Origin: Madurella fahalii
Lineage: Eukaryota; Ascomycota; Sordariomycetes; Sordariales
Length of the DNA: 64,000 bases
Assembly: GCA_029876055.1 (NCBI GenBank)
Contig: CM056877.1
Span: 5,022,001 to 5,086,000, forward strand
Direction: 5' to 3'
The notes beneath the pieces were generated by a model. The model did not search any database and was not told the origin of the DNA. It saw nothing but the letters and a program-made list of their open reading frames with translations. This document shows, piece after piece, positions 21,980 through 33,355 of the stretch. Both the position numbers and the translations under genes were made by a program. The number at the start of each line of letters is the position of its first letter. Position 1 is the first letter of the stretch.

Positions 21980-24900
21980 CTGGTCTCGATGGTGCAAGCT
22001 GGTCTAGTTATCGGCGCGATAGACAGAGGGGGAACGGAGTATCAATCACTTGTTTGTTGTTGAGACGGAACTAAGCACGAGTAGTTAATACCTGGTTGGG
22101 GCTGTACTGATGATACCCTTCGAGCAAGGATATGGACACCGTCAGGTGTGGCAGCATTGCGGCTGGGTCGTTTTAAGTTTCGGCCCACGCATGGACGGCG
22201 ACTTGAATCCTACCAGGCTACTCGCTTGACCGGAGTTTTCGTATTTGCGCCGCTCCATATTTCCCGAAGTCATGGGACAATGAAACACTCAATCCCAAGA
22301 AGCGCATTGACAATGGCAAGTCGGGTCGAGATGCCCCGGCGTGAACTCTGGTTGCGACGCATGTCAACCGTACCAGTACTGACTACCTTACCTTACTTAC
22401 CTCAGGTAATCTACGAGATGACACCGAAGAGCAATATTTCTGGGATGGGCTGGAGTGCGCTTGGCAATCGTCTAGCGATTTGTAGTAATTTCCCAAGCAG
22501 CTTTCCATGTCCCAACCGATTCAGGCTCCCTGCGGATAGGTAGGTTCCAGTCCCCGCCCATGAACCTCCATGTTGCCAGTTGCCATTCATCCCGCCGGTA
22601 GGACGATACGGCTATCTGATCTACAGGGAGCGGCTTTGTGAGATCGATAGGGATGCCAATGTGTAATTGGCGGCTACCCGGTTGTCGGTGGACTCGCTCA
22701 TCATAAAGATCAAACATTCTGGTGGTGGTACTGTACAGGTGCGATTTACCTGCTGTGAACCGAGAGGTTGACTTGATGCCATGGTAGCTAGGTCGACTCC
22801 GATCGATTGATACTTGGAGCGAGGGGGTTTTGATGCTCGGTTGGCCTCGTGGAGAGCTACATTTCCTCTCATTGGCAAGGCGGGAGTCGCGGTTCTAAAC
22901 AGCAACTTCGTTTACTGGTCGCCTACAATGTGAGCATACAACCTTTGGGGAGTTGTACATCCGGGGCACGGAGTAAAGTAGTGGCTCCCCTATTCCTAGG
23001 AGTTGGAAGTGAGATCTGCCGGGCTGACTCCGATAGGATTCTCTGCCTGCTGGCTGAGGCTAGTTATGATAGCTGCCTTTTCCCTTGGTGCTCCGAGCGT
23101 TGTGGGATCCCGGCCCCGGCCCCTACCTGACTGAGACTTCAGACTTGTGTCAATGAGCTAAGATTTACCGCGGTTTAGAACAATCTTGGAGTCTCTTCTG
23201 AACGCAATGTCTACATCGATCTTGTTCCGCTTGCGGACTGCCAGGGATGACGAAGCGCACTCGCTCGGGGGTGGGTGGGGGGTTCTGTTAGCAAGGTTCA
23301 CAGCGCAGTTCTGTATGTAGTGGACTGTACGCCGGGACTTGCCTAGGGAGGCTCGTGTGGGGCTGACGAGGGAAATTGAGGGTACTTATCTACTACGTAT
23401 ACTACGGATCGTATGCTGGCAAGCCACAGAGCGGTCAAGACCAAGATTCTGCGGCTGATTTGCGGGGGCCAAATGCAGACATCACATTTTAGTCATCGGG
23501 TGGCCTCCACTGAACATGGATAAGGACGGGAGACCGGGGCACGGAGAAACGGCCCGGGTAGGAAGGCCTGGCTTTGTTGAGCGCACTCCGGAAACCTTGT
23601 GTTGCCAACTCCTGCTGTCAAACCTCAGCGATGATGTGTGATGGGGACAACAACTATGGGAGACCTTAGATGTTGTCGATAGGGGCCTAGCCAATGCGGA
23701 CAGACCGCGGCGGTTTCTAGGTTCAATAACGAAACCTAGAGGAACCGTTTCACACTCGCGCCTTGCCCGGCGTTGGCTTCCGCTGAGACTTTCTGGTTCA
23801 TGGTTCTGGAATTCCTGGTAACCTTCCATTAGATTGCATTGGGTGAACGTGGATGTGCCCAACTGAAGCCTGATTCGGGAGGTGACAGCATTCCATGAGC
23901 ACAGATCTCACCCGTGCGACGCCAACATGACGTCGTGCAAAACTCCGATCCTGGACAGGGTCAGTGACGCGTTATTCCCAATGAGACTTGGAAGGATTGT
24001 AGTATACAGCAACGCGGCGATGGTATCCAGGCAGACGGTAATTTCTCGGGGAGGAAAGGTGAGATTGTTCGGCGATCGTTCCCGGTGACCCAAGCTGGCG
24101 ATGGCGGCCCTGACTGGATTCAAGGCAGCACCTATCTGAGCAAAAACCATTGCTGTCTGAGCCGAGCCAACGGGTGTTTTGCCAGATGCAGAAGGAAATA
24201 AGGGCCTTGGCGGTGGGCCCTGTTTCTGCGCAAGGGCTTTCCAGGTGGGCAAGGGGCAAGCTTTTTTAGAACCGTTGCAGCCAAGCAGGAGAATAAGGTC
24301 CAGATAAAGTTAAGAATTATTGTCCAGCCCTCTGCAACACCTGACGGCGGTTGAGCCACAGATTGGCTAAGCGCGCATGTCAGGTCTCTGAAGCGACTCA
24401 TCCTTCGCGCCTGTTTCCAGGATCCTTCCCGTCAGATGACATGGTAACATGCCGGACCTGGTTGTCCTCGACTCCTTGGTCGTTCCTATTCCAAATCGGT
24501 CATTGCAGTGCCAGGGGTCGCATGACAAAGAGGCCGCGCCGCAGACTCACCGGCACTCCAACGCCCTGTCCTCAGCCTTGGCCTTGTGTTTCCATCAACG
24601 ATCAACAACACCCAAACCCACCCCGCAGAAACTGTCTCGGGTTAGTTACCCCCGGGTAGCCACAAACGCCTCCCCGTGAGATTGACAGAAAGACACCTTG
24701 GCTCGCCAAGGGCAGCTGGTTCTCGCTAAGGGATGCCATGCTTAGGCTTGGCAATCGGTACCTAGCTAGTAGTTCCTCCAAGCGCCTCGACCAGGAATTA
24801 TGTTGCTGCCTGCGCTTGTGGAAAATGATGATGCTAGCTCACAGAATCGCGGTTAAATCCACCCTTCTTGATGAACCACGCTCTCGGGGTTCCACCTTGC

Positions 24901-25379
24901 GGCCTTGCTGGACATAGTTCTGCTCCCAGGAAATCAGGCGGCCAGGCCCGAAATGGTGCAGCCTGGGAGGTAGCAGAATTGTGACCCGGTTTAGTGCCAA
25001 TCGGACGGCGGCACGGCGCGCAGGATGCACGAGCGTCCGGATCTTCTTTCAGGGGCAGGGGGGTCGACGAACCGTCTTCGGTTCAGCCCTACTCTGCTCG
25101 CCGGGAACCACCCCGGGATCTAGAATCGGGAGTTCAAGGAGTGAGATGCCCACAGGACGTCGAGACGGTATATATATTGTCCGAGATCATGGCGTGCTCG
25201 GAACAGAGCTTTGCAGCGCAAGCTAATAAACACCCAGGCGGCCTACTTTCCGACGGGTGATTTCTGGCTTGCTACCTGTACTGCTTACTAGCGCCCAGAC
25301 GAGTAATACGCTAATCACTTGGAACTTTTCCGTTCCCGCCCGGCCGGCTCGACAGTTTGCAACTCCACAGGCAGAGAAC
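21980..25379. other. 3.4 kb gene-poor stretch
   Basis: Scattered short frames on both strands with no start, splice or motif support. It includes a GTACCTTA-like cluster at 22381-22410. I see no transposon ends or terminal repeats. The last few hundred bases are the promoter side of the Zn2Cys6 gene. Confidence 0.45.
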
Positions 25380-27885
25380 ATGATGCGGATGAAACCCATC
25401 CAAACCACAAAATGGGGCACTGCGTGTGCCCAGTGTGCCTCAGCAAAGGCGAAGTGCTCCAGACAGTCGAGCGCTCCGGGCTCCAAGTGTGACAGGTGCG
25501 TGGACGGGCCAGAATCGGAGCACGCGGCGCTGACATGATTGCCAAACACAGGTGCGAGCGCCTGCTGAAGCAGTGCACCGAACAGATCCACCGGCCGAGG
25601 AAAACGAGGCAGCCGAGGCAGTCACAGTAAGCAAGCCTCCTCTCGTGCTCCGCGGCGCTCTCTTGCGTTCTACAAAGCAATGGCACACGCTGACGTCAGA
25701 CAGGCAAAGAGACACGGGAAGCCCTTCCGTTGACGGCATGCTCGACTCCCTGGTCTCAACCCCTGAGTACCCTTCCTCGCCAGCAGACTTGGCACTTGAT
25801 ACGTCCTCAGTCGGAAGCCATCTGTCGGGGTCCCAAGATCGACCCGCGCTTCTCCGCACCTCGTCGGCGCACAGCCAGCATAATGTTGAGAGCAGCTTTA
25901 CGACAGGCCCCGGAACATACGGCGCAAACCCATTCTATGCGCCATCCACTCTCTGCCGATATCGAGACCCGATCCTTGAAGGGCGTGAAGACCTCGATCA
26001 AGCCCTGTTGTCCAAGTACCGCACACAGCTGATGCCGCAGCACCCGTTCGTCCTCATTCCTGACGATGTTCCGGCGGCCGCGCTCAAAAGGCAACGGCCC
26101 TTCTTGATGCTGGCTATCCGGGTAGTGGCCAGTTTCGAAGGCCTGCGGGTGATACACGGCCGGATGCACCAAGTCATGGGCTACATTGCCGATCAAGTTT
26201 TTCGACAGGCCAAGCGCTCTCTGGATCTGCTGATGGGCATCGTCGTGATTCTCGGCTGGCATCATTATCACTGCATCCGAAACAACCAACTTAACAACCT
26301 CCTGTGTCTGAGCGAGTCGCTTATCTCTGATCTTGCGTTGAACAAGAGACTCCCTGTCGGAGATGGGGGAGCAGAAGATGGAAGGAATGTTGAGGAGAAG
26401 AGATTGCTTCTCGGTGTATGGTACCTGAGGTCATCGTATGTACGACCAGGGCTCAACTTTAGTACTAATTGTCCGATATTAATCATGGATATAGGGCGGC
26501 CATGTACATCCAGCAGCTCACCTCAATGCCTTTCACGTCTTACATGCGGCAATGCCTCGCTGACATTCAAGACGCCAATCACCACAGCTTAGACGGGATC
26601 CTCATCCATTACATCAAGCTCCAGCATCTGACCGAGCGTATCGCCGTGCTGAAAAGCCCTCATTCGCGGAGAGCAGACTTTGGCGGCGACAGACTGGTTC
26701 TGGAAGGAAATGAGCAAGACCGGGAAAGCCAGGAACCAGGTGCTGCCGCATTAGCTGATTGCCGTGCTTATCTGGATAGGCTGGTGAGCAAGGTGCCCGA
26801 TAATTTGAAGAATGACGGTGAGTCCACTTGTGGCAGGTGAATCGAAGAATATCAGGTTAACGTTGGTCTGTTGCAACTATACAGCCATGCTCGTCGCCCA
26901 CTTCAACACCGTTGCCCTACGTCTGTACGAACCGCGAACTAACAACGTAACCGACGCTCGCAATGTACCCGTATCATCCACCGCTTTCTCCTCCGACCTT
27001 CGGGCGGTCGACGCACTCTTGCAGAACACGGCGACCCCAATCAAGCGTTGGTTCCAGTCCTGGGTCGCAGGCGTCCGCATTCCGCAATACCCGATATTAC
27101 CGTTCTATATGGTCCTACAGCTGCTGTATGCGATGAGGGCTATGCTCCGCAATCTGTCTTCCGAACAAGGCGACTATAAGAGCTACCCTTTTCAGGAGCA
27201 GCAAGGGTCTATATCCCGGCCAGGCTCAGCGCCACAAATCATCCACTCGGTCTTGGACTGCGAACTAGGATTCGATGCCCGAGACGATGCTACAGTTGTC
27301 GTATTAGACCGGCTTATAGCGCTGGGCGTCAGTGGGCCTGACATCGATAAGTTTTGGGTCGCTCTCGGAGAGCGCCCTGATGACGAATGTTTCATGGGGG
27401 TTGCTGCTGATGATTTCCCCGAACCGAGAGACGACGTCATGAATACAGCAATACCGGCAGTGCCCCAAGGGACACAAGGTGCAGGAAGCTCAAGAGGCGA
27501 CCTGCATTCTCTCCCCTCCGTTAACCCGACCCTTGCCGAATCCTACCCTCCTCTGGACAGCCGTCAAACAAGCCAAACACTACCGGTGTACCAGACTAAT
27601 ATGCTCATTCAGCCGCCGAGGGTTAACTCAGATGGCCGAGGACCTCACGAGTTCAGCAATGCCTCAGGACTAGCACCGACGTCAGTCCCGGTCCTGCCTG
27701 CAGGTGGCCAAATAGCACCTCATCAGGACGAGTGGGCACAGTGGGAGGCAGGGCACTCTGGCTGGAGTGGCACGTCGGCCGCTTCCCATATGGCAATTTC
27801 TAGTGACGCGGGCTCGCAACTATGGCTCAGCCAGTCAAGCCAGGACGACGCACCGTATGGCTGGGGATCTGATGCGAGGTACTGA
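25380..27885 (+). CDS. Zn2Cys6 fungal transcription factor
   Basis: Five exons: 25380-25495, 25552-25626, 25704-26435, 26495-26817 and 26885-27885, giving 748 residues. The zinc cluster spans the first intron. Cys residues follow C-x2-C-x6-C-x10-C-x2-C-x6-C (CAQCASAKAKC, then KCDRCERLLKQC), the canonical binuclear DNA-binding motif, followed by a basic linker rich in Arg/Lys/Gln. The middle region (HPFVLIPDD, RPFLMLAIRVVAS, GIVVILGWHHYHC, YIQQLTSMPFTSYM) resembles the fungal transcription-factor regulatory domain. The last 200 residues are Ser/Pro/Gln-rich and probably activate transcription. The target pathway is not evident, and no biosynthetic genes are next to it. MMRM offers three possible starts close together; the first ATG is used. 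Confidence 0.9.
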
Positions 27886-28637
27886 AAGCGTTCGAACCTC
27901 TGCTTCCGGTATCACCACTCCCAACGTATTCTTGAGCCTGCGCCTTTATTACACCTTGATAATAAAGCCGTGGGGCGTCTAACCACGGAGGCGAAAAGAA
28001 CGGAAGAGGAGTGTTGAGCCACCCACCAAGGTCGGGCCACGGGTTCCACCCCATCGGTCTGCAGACTTCTTGGAGATGTTTTTCCTTGATACCAGGCTTT
28101 CAACATATTTACCATGAAGTTGGGCCGGCGCTACCACTGGCGCCAGTGGAGGTAGGCTGGGGGCATGATGCCGCCATGGGCGTACGTACCACGCTTGATA
28201 GGCCGGTTGGGCGACCTTCTTGGAGACAAGCTCCATCTAGTCATGCTCTTAGCAGGAGGTCCGAACTTGAAACTAGTGGTAAATACGGATGGGAATATAC
28301 ACAGACCCTATGCGCTTGGGCTCGGATAGCACCTAAAAGGCTGGATTCCTTGATTCGACTAAGATAGGGAAACCACCCATAGCGCCACCGTAAATGTCAG
28401 AAGTCGGTGAATAGCTTAAAGCCACTGGCTTCTGCTGAGAGAGGGGTATCTGTTATTACCTTGACATGGTTACCGGCGGTGGCGGTGCGAACTTCGGTGA
28501 GGTTACCGTATCATGTAAGAAGGTATTAGCATATGAACACTACCTTATGTGAACATGATATCAATTACTATGCCCGTGTCGGACAGCAGTGACAAACAAC
28601 CCTCTCGGTGCTAGTTGCGAACGTTGAGCAGACCTTG
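27886..28637. other. intergenic between convergent genes
   Basis: 3' flanks of the Zn2Cys6 and GNAT genes. No gene or structured element seen. Confidence 0.5.
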
Positions 28638-29375
28638 TTATGGCAAACTTGGCACAGGTCTGCGCCATAGCATTGAGTAGTGCGGGCATCCTCCCAGGTC
28701 GTAAGGATCTCCTACTTGATGGAACCCTAGTGAATGATATAAGCCTCTACCTTCAGGCGTAGCGATGAGGAATGCGTCGCTCCCCGCTTGTGCGGCAAGA
28801 TCCAGCCCCTGTTGTACAAGCATCCGGCCGATTCCACGGCGCTGCTGTGCCGGGTCCACGCCTAGGAGCATGAGGTCTGTTGTGGGAGACGCTTGTCAGT
28901 TGGGCTCCAGCCCAATGTCGCCCGGATCGGTAACAAACTTACACCACATATTCTTGTGTCCGTCTGGTCCAAGCGCCGCCTTTGTCTGGGTCTCTATTAC
29001 TTCAATCATAGTACGGAGCACTTTCTCATCGAGGGATGCGGGCAGTGGGTCTTGGTCGGCTTCGGACGCTTTGACTTCGCATGCTGCTTGCGGAGAAGGC
29101 AATTCCCACTGGGCGAATCCCATAATGTTTTCTTCCGCGCTTCCGTCTTCAGGAATTTCGACAACAACGAACGTCGCAGCACCCTCCCTCATCCTTCTGA
29201 TGTTCCTCGCGGCCCGCCATTGAGCCTCGTCGAGCCCGGGGTCGCCAGTCTCAGACTTTGAGTGCAAGTGAGGCGGAAATAGTGCCCTAGAAAGGGTGTT
29301 ACGAAAGGAATCTCTGCCAATACAGCCGATTCTCCAACTATCGGCTTCGGTGGCTGGACGGAGGAGGAGAGGCAT
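28638..29375 (-). CDS. GNAT-family N-acetyltransferase
   Basis: Two exons, 29375-28943 and 28876-28638, 223 residues. The intron has a GTAAGT donor and an ACAG acceptor. The splice gives MWYLMLLGVDPAQQRRGIG, placing the acetyl-CoA pyrophosphate-binding motif A (QRRGIGRMLVQ) directly after strand 4. Other GNAT features are the N-terminal LRPATEADSWRI strand-helix and a final strand-helix ATPEGRGLYHSLGFHQVG. The family transfers acetyl from acetyl-CoA to an amine of a protein or small molecule. The substrate here is unknown. An upstream in-frame ATG at 29453 would add 26 residues without a domain, so the ATG at the start of the conserved strand is preferred. Confidence 0.88.
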
Positions 29376-31588
29376 GTTTAGATGGCGGGCAGTATGAATA
29401 TTCGCGAGTTGGTTGTTACCGAGCCTGTCATAGGCAATGACATCTGTCGTCACTTTCTGCTTTTTCCTCCACCGGAGAAATTCATGTAGGCGAGCAGAAG
29501 AATACCATTTATAGTTGGTGAGTCATCCAGAGTAAAAAAAAAAAGACCGGAAGGAGCGGACGATCTACAGAGCTTGGGGCCAAAAGTGAACGGGCTGATC
29601 TATTAATACAAGCCAAGCCTAGGCCTAAGCAACGTGTGAAAATGCGGCCCGGGGTTGTCCCACACTGTAATGTGTACATCACCTATAACTCTTCCGAGCG
29701 TTTCCCTGAAGCCGGATCGGTCCGCCTATAGAAAGGTAAAGTAGTGTTACCAATGAGTTACTAAGTATCTCAGGCTAGCTTCAAATACACAAACTTTGAA
29801 GAGATATTTCCCAAGCAGGTGTAACATCCGGATTGTCAAGGCTTCGAGCATACCTACTGTGTGGTCTGTATATGACCCCAACCCTTGAACAGAACATTCG
29901 GTCACCTTTGGCTCCAACCTCGGTAGAAGTGGGCCTTCTCGCTGCACGTCTGGAACCTGTAAGGTAACTGATTTGGAGTCTTGTCCGATGGTCATGCCTG
30001 TTGCATGGGCAGGGGTAAGGCAACGCGGAAATTTGGAGACCCCTCTCAGCAGGCGGTCTGCGCTACTTATGCAATAAGAGGGTTCAATGACGGGAGTGAA
30101 CTCCATTGCGGGGTTACGACCCCACCTCACCGCCCCGCTTCAGCGAAATCGGCATGAGTGTCATGTTCGGACCCAATTCCGCTACGGGAAGAGCAGGAGA
30201 CGTCCTTCATCTCCCCTTCGTCCGAAGGCCTCTTGTGAAAGACAAGCCTTGGCAGAAGGCGACCGTCACCTATTGAACCGTTCCCCTTTATTCCTAGAGG
30301 GAGGCTTGAGCAAATGCAAGCTCACCCGACGTCAAGTAATTACACCGAGGTTCAGTGCGCATATACCTAAGTAGTAATGCGCTCATTTAACCTTACCAGC
30401 TAGCTTCTTAGCATGATAGCGATCATAATAATGCGTTCCGCTGACAGTCTTCACCTTTGTTGTTATTCCCTTCCGACGCTGCCAACTGGGCCTGCCTCTT
30501 GCTAGCTAAGCTACCGTCAACCCAACTGACGTCGTTCCTTACAGGATGAGCATCGTACATCGCACCTCAACCTTCGAACACCTGCGTACAGCAGCCGAAT
30601 CCTAATCCGTTGACCACTGCATTCGCGGCGGTGAGGCATCGATCCACGTCAAACAGCCAGACGCGGTTTTGCGAGTAGGTACAGTACAGCTGATGTGCGT
30701 TGTTGTGTAATAGGGTCTGGCGGCCTGGCCAGGGTAAGCTTCAACAGATATGGAGATACATCTAAAGTTGTAGGAGATCTTGATATGATACATGTCGGCT
30801 GTGTTGAGGTTGTTTCGACCTCTGACCCACGGTTTCGAGAATGTTCATACCGGATTTACACAGGTGGACGGTATTGACACCCACAAGAAGTGGCGTCAGG
30901 ATTTTAATATATCTAGGAATTGGTTGTAAGTGACCTGTCATAGGTGATCTCAGAGGCGCTCTTCTATTTGTCAAAGCTGATTTGGCGCTCCGGGCTGGAT
31001 CCATGGCCTACTACTGTACAGTACAAGGAGAAGACGGAAATTGAATATGACGAGATGTAATTACATTGCCATTGACTCCCTATTTACCAACGTACATGTC
31101 TCTCACTTCTCACTCATTGAAATAGAATGGTTCCTTTAACTTCAATACTGACCTCAATCAAGCAAAGGATATAACACAACGCTTGAAAGCTCCAATGTGG
31201 CTTGTACTTCGGGTTCGGAATGGCCAATTTTCAGGCGATCGCAACCGTGGCCGGTACGCGAAGTAATCGGGGATACTGATGAGAGAGGTATCCGACGCTA
31301 CTGGGGTGATTTGGCGTATTTTCTTCGGTTGTAATACATTCATCTAGGGACAAAGGCCTGGAGTTTTTAGCGTAAAACACATCAAAAAGCTGACCAGGGG
31401 TAACCCTAACCCTTCATTTCCGGCTAAAACGGAGTGGACACATCCCCGGCCCCGGTCGAGACTTGCCGGAATGGAAAAACGATGTCTTTGACTCAACACT
31501 CGACACTCCCGTCTCTGACGAACCTCCAAAACTAAAGAATATTCGACACAAGCGGTCGTATTCCGGACGTAAACCGAGCATTTCAACA
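29376..31588. other. 2.2 kb intergenic, gene-poor
   Basis: AT-rich, with no supported gene and only short frames. An A12 run lies near 29536. The right end holds the promoter of the deformylase gene, including the telomere-like box listed separately. Confidence 0.45.
31401..31412. promoter_or_regulatory. telobox-like TAACCCTAACCC
   Basis: Two telomere-type units lie 177 bp upstream of the chosen deformylase ATG. Such short boxes in promoters are bound by Tbf1/Myb-like factors in several fungi. Whether this one is used is unknown. Confidence 0.3.
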
Positions 31589-32437
31589 ATGGCCAATGAT
31601 CACGTTCTTACATTATCCTGCCCCGACAAGCCTGGCATCGTTCACGCGGTGACCGGAATATTTGCGCGCGAGGGGCACAACATTCTGGATCTGCAACAAT
31701 TTTCAGATCCGACGAGCGAAAAATTCTTCATGAGGGTGCACTTTGGCCCTACCCCTACCGAGTCGACTGAGCATCTCCGGCCCGTTTTTGACGAGCTGGC
31801 ATCCGACTACCAAATGACGTACGACATCAGACCGGTGGCACAGAAGCCGAGGGTGCTCATCATGGTCTCCAAGATTGGCCACTGCCTCAACGACCTGCTG
31901 TTCCGCGCCAAAACAGGCCAACTGCCGATTGAAGTCCCTCTGATTGTATCCAACCACCCCGACTTCGCCCAGCTAGCCGCCAGTTACGGCATCGAATTCC
32001 GTCACTTGCCAGTGTCGCGGGAGACAAAGGCCGTCCAGGAGGCTCGGATATTGGAATTGATCAAGGAGTACAGCATCGAGCTTGTAGTGCTTGCGCGGTA
32101 TATGCAGGTGCTGAGCCCGACGCTCTGCGAAGCCATGTCTGGCCGCATCATCAACATTCACCATAGCTTCCTGCCATCCTTCAAGGGCGCGAAGCCGTAC
32201 CACCAGGCCTACGACCGCGGTGTCAAGATCATCGGCGCCACGGCACACTTTGTGACAGCCGACCTGGATGAGGGCCCAATCATCGAGCAGCGCGTTACCC
32301 GGGTTGACCACAGCATGAGTCCCAAAGAGCTGGTCGATGAGGGCTCCAACGTTGAGAGCCAGGTGCTTGCTGCTGCCGTCAAGTGGTATGCGGAACGCCG
32401 TGTATTTTTGAATGGAACGCGGACAGTCGTCTTTTAG
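31589..32437 (+). CDS. purU-like: formyltetrahydrofolate deformylase (PurU type)
   Basis: Single exon, 282 residues from the ATG at 31589. An N-terminal ACT regulatory domain (HVLTLSCPDKPGIVHAVTG) is followed by a formyltransferase-like hydrolase domain: KPRVLIMVSKIGHCLNDLL, LVVLARYMQVLSP, then INIHHSFLPSFKGAKPYHQA with the catalytic Asn/His, and FVTADLDEGPIIEQ with the catalytic Asp. It splits 10-formyl-THF into formate and THF, balancing the one-carbon pool. The frame stays open to an ATG at 31463, which would add a 42-residue, partly basic extension. Because the ACT domain begins right at the inner ATG, that one is chosen. Confidence 0.93.
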   Translation: MANDHVLTLSCPDKPGIVHAVTGIFAREGHNILDLQQFSDPTSEKFFMRVHFGPTPTESTEHLRPVFDELASDYQMTYDIRPVAQKPRVLIMVSKIGHCLNDLLFRAKTGQLPIEVPLIVSNHPDFAQLAASYGIEFRHLPVSRETKAVQEARILELIKEYSIELVVLARYMQVLSPTLCEAMSGRIINIHHSFLPSFKGAKPYHQAYDRGVKIIGATAHFVTADLDEGPIIEQRVTRVDHSMSPKELVDEGSNVESQVLAAAVKWYAERRVFLNGTRTVVF

Positions 32438-33355
32438 ATATCGGGTTTGCTGCAGAAAAGAATAGCACTATGATAAGTGGATATACATGTCGATGTACTC
32501 ATGCACTCGGAAAGGTTTAAACGGAATTCCAAAGCACCGCTTCACGTGTCAAGCACCGGAATACCTCGGTGACAGCATCTACTGGATGAGTCAAGGTGTT
32601 GACCAAGGCAAAATTGATTACTCTAGCCAACCCAGGTCTAGATCCCCAGAGGGCCGGGAACCAGGTTAAGTATCTAAGGCCGCTTTTGCCGTTCTCATAC
32701 AATGAAGAATTGGCTGGGTTGCCAGCCAAAAATACATAGGTATCTGAGTTTTCCGTTTGCGAAGACCCTATATGTTTGGGCCCGTCTGTCCCCGAACCCC
32801 ATAGGCCCATAGTGCGTCATGGCTCCCGTGCAGCGTTCCCCACGCCCGATCTCCAGTCTGATATCCGATTTCGATGATCGATCTCGCAACAATATCCACT
32901 ATCCGCATCTGCATCTTTCTGCCGGAATCATTGCCATGCATCGTCATCGCACATGTATTGAACGATGCGATATACCGCTTGGCTAAGTGGTAGCACAGCT
33001 TAGTTTCGGAATATTCTCCTTCGCGATTGCAAAATTCGGGAGCTAGGCATGTCGATGATATGTTCAAAAGCATGTTCAAAGGCACGTCCAAGTGCCAGCT
33101 ACCTTACCAACGAGCTGTCGGAGGAGGCGACGTGGGGGTGGGTACGGTACCTAGGATGCAATATCCAAGCCAAACACCGTATGCTCCGTCATCAAAACTC
33201 TGACATCATCGCGGTGGCCACGGGCTAACTTGATTTGGAAATGCAGGTGGGGTTGGCCTGCGTCTCTTCGATACCAGGCACCGATCCATCCAACCCCGCG
33301 GGGCAAAAACACAAGTACAAAAACAGGACGATAGGGAGCAAATGCTTGAGGGCGA
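32438..33355. other. intergenic
   Basis: No supported gene. A short D-arm-like segment near 32980-33000 (TTGGCTAAGTGGTAGCAC) does not extend into a tRNA. A GGTACGGTACCTAGG motif lies at 33141-33155. Confidence 0.45.

Noticed and set aside
32965..33045. D-arm-like TTGGCTAAGTGGTAGCAC
   Set aside because: No B box or acceptor stem follows.
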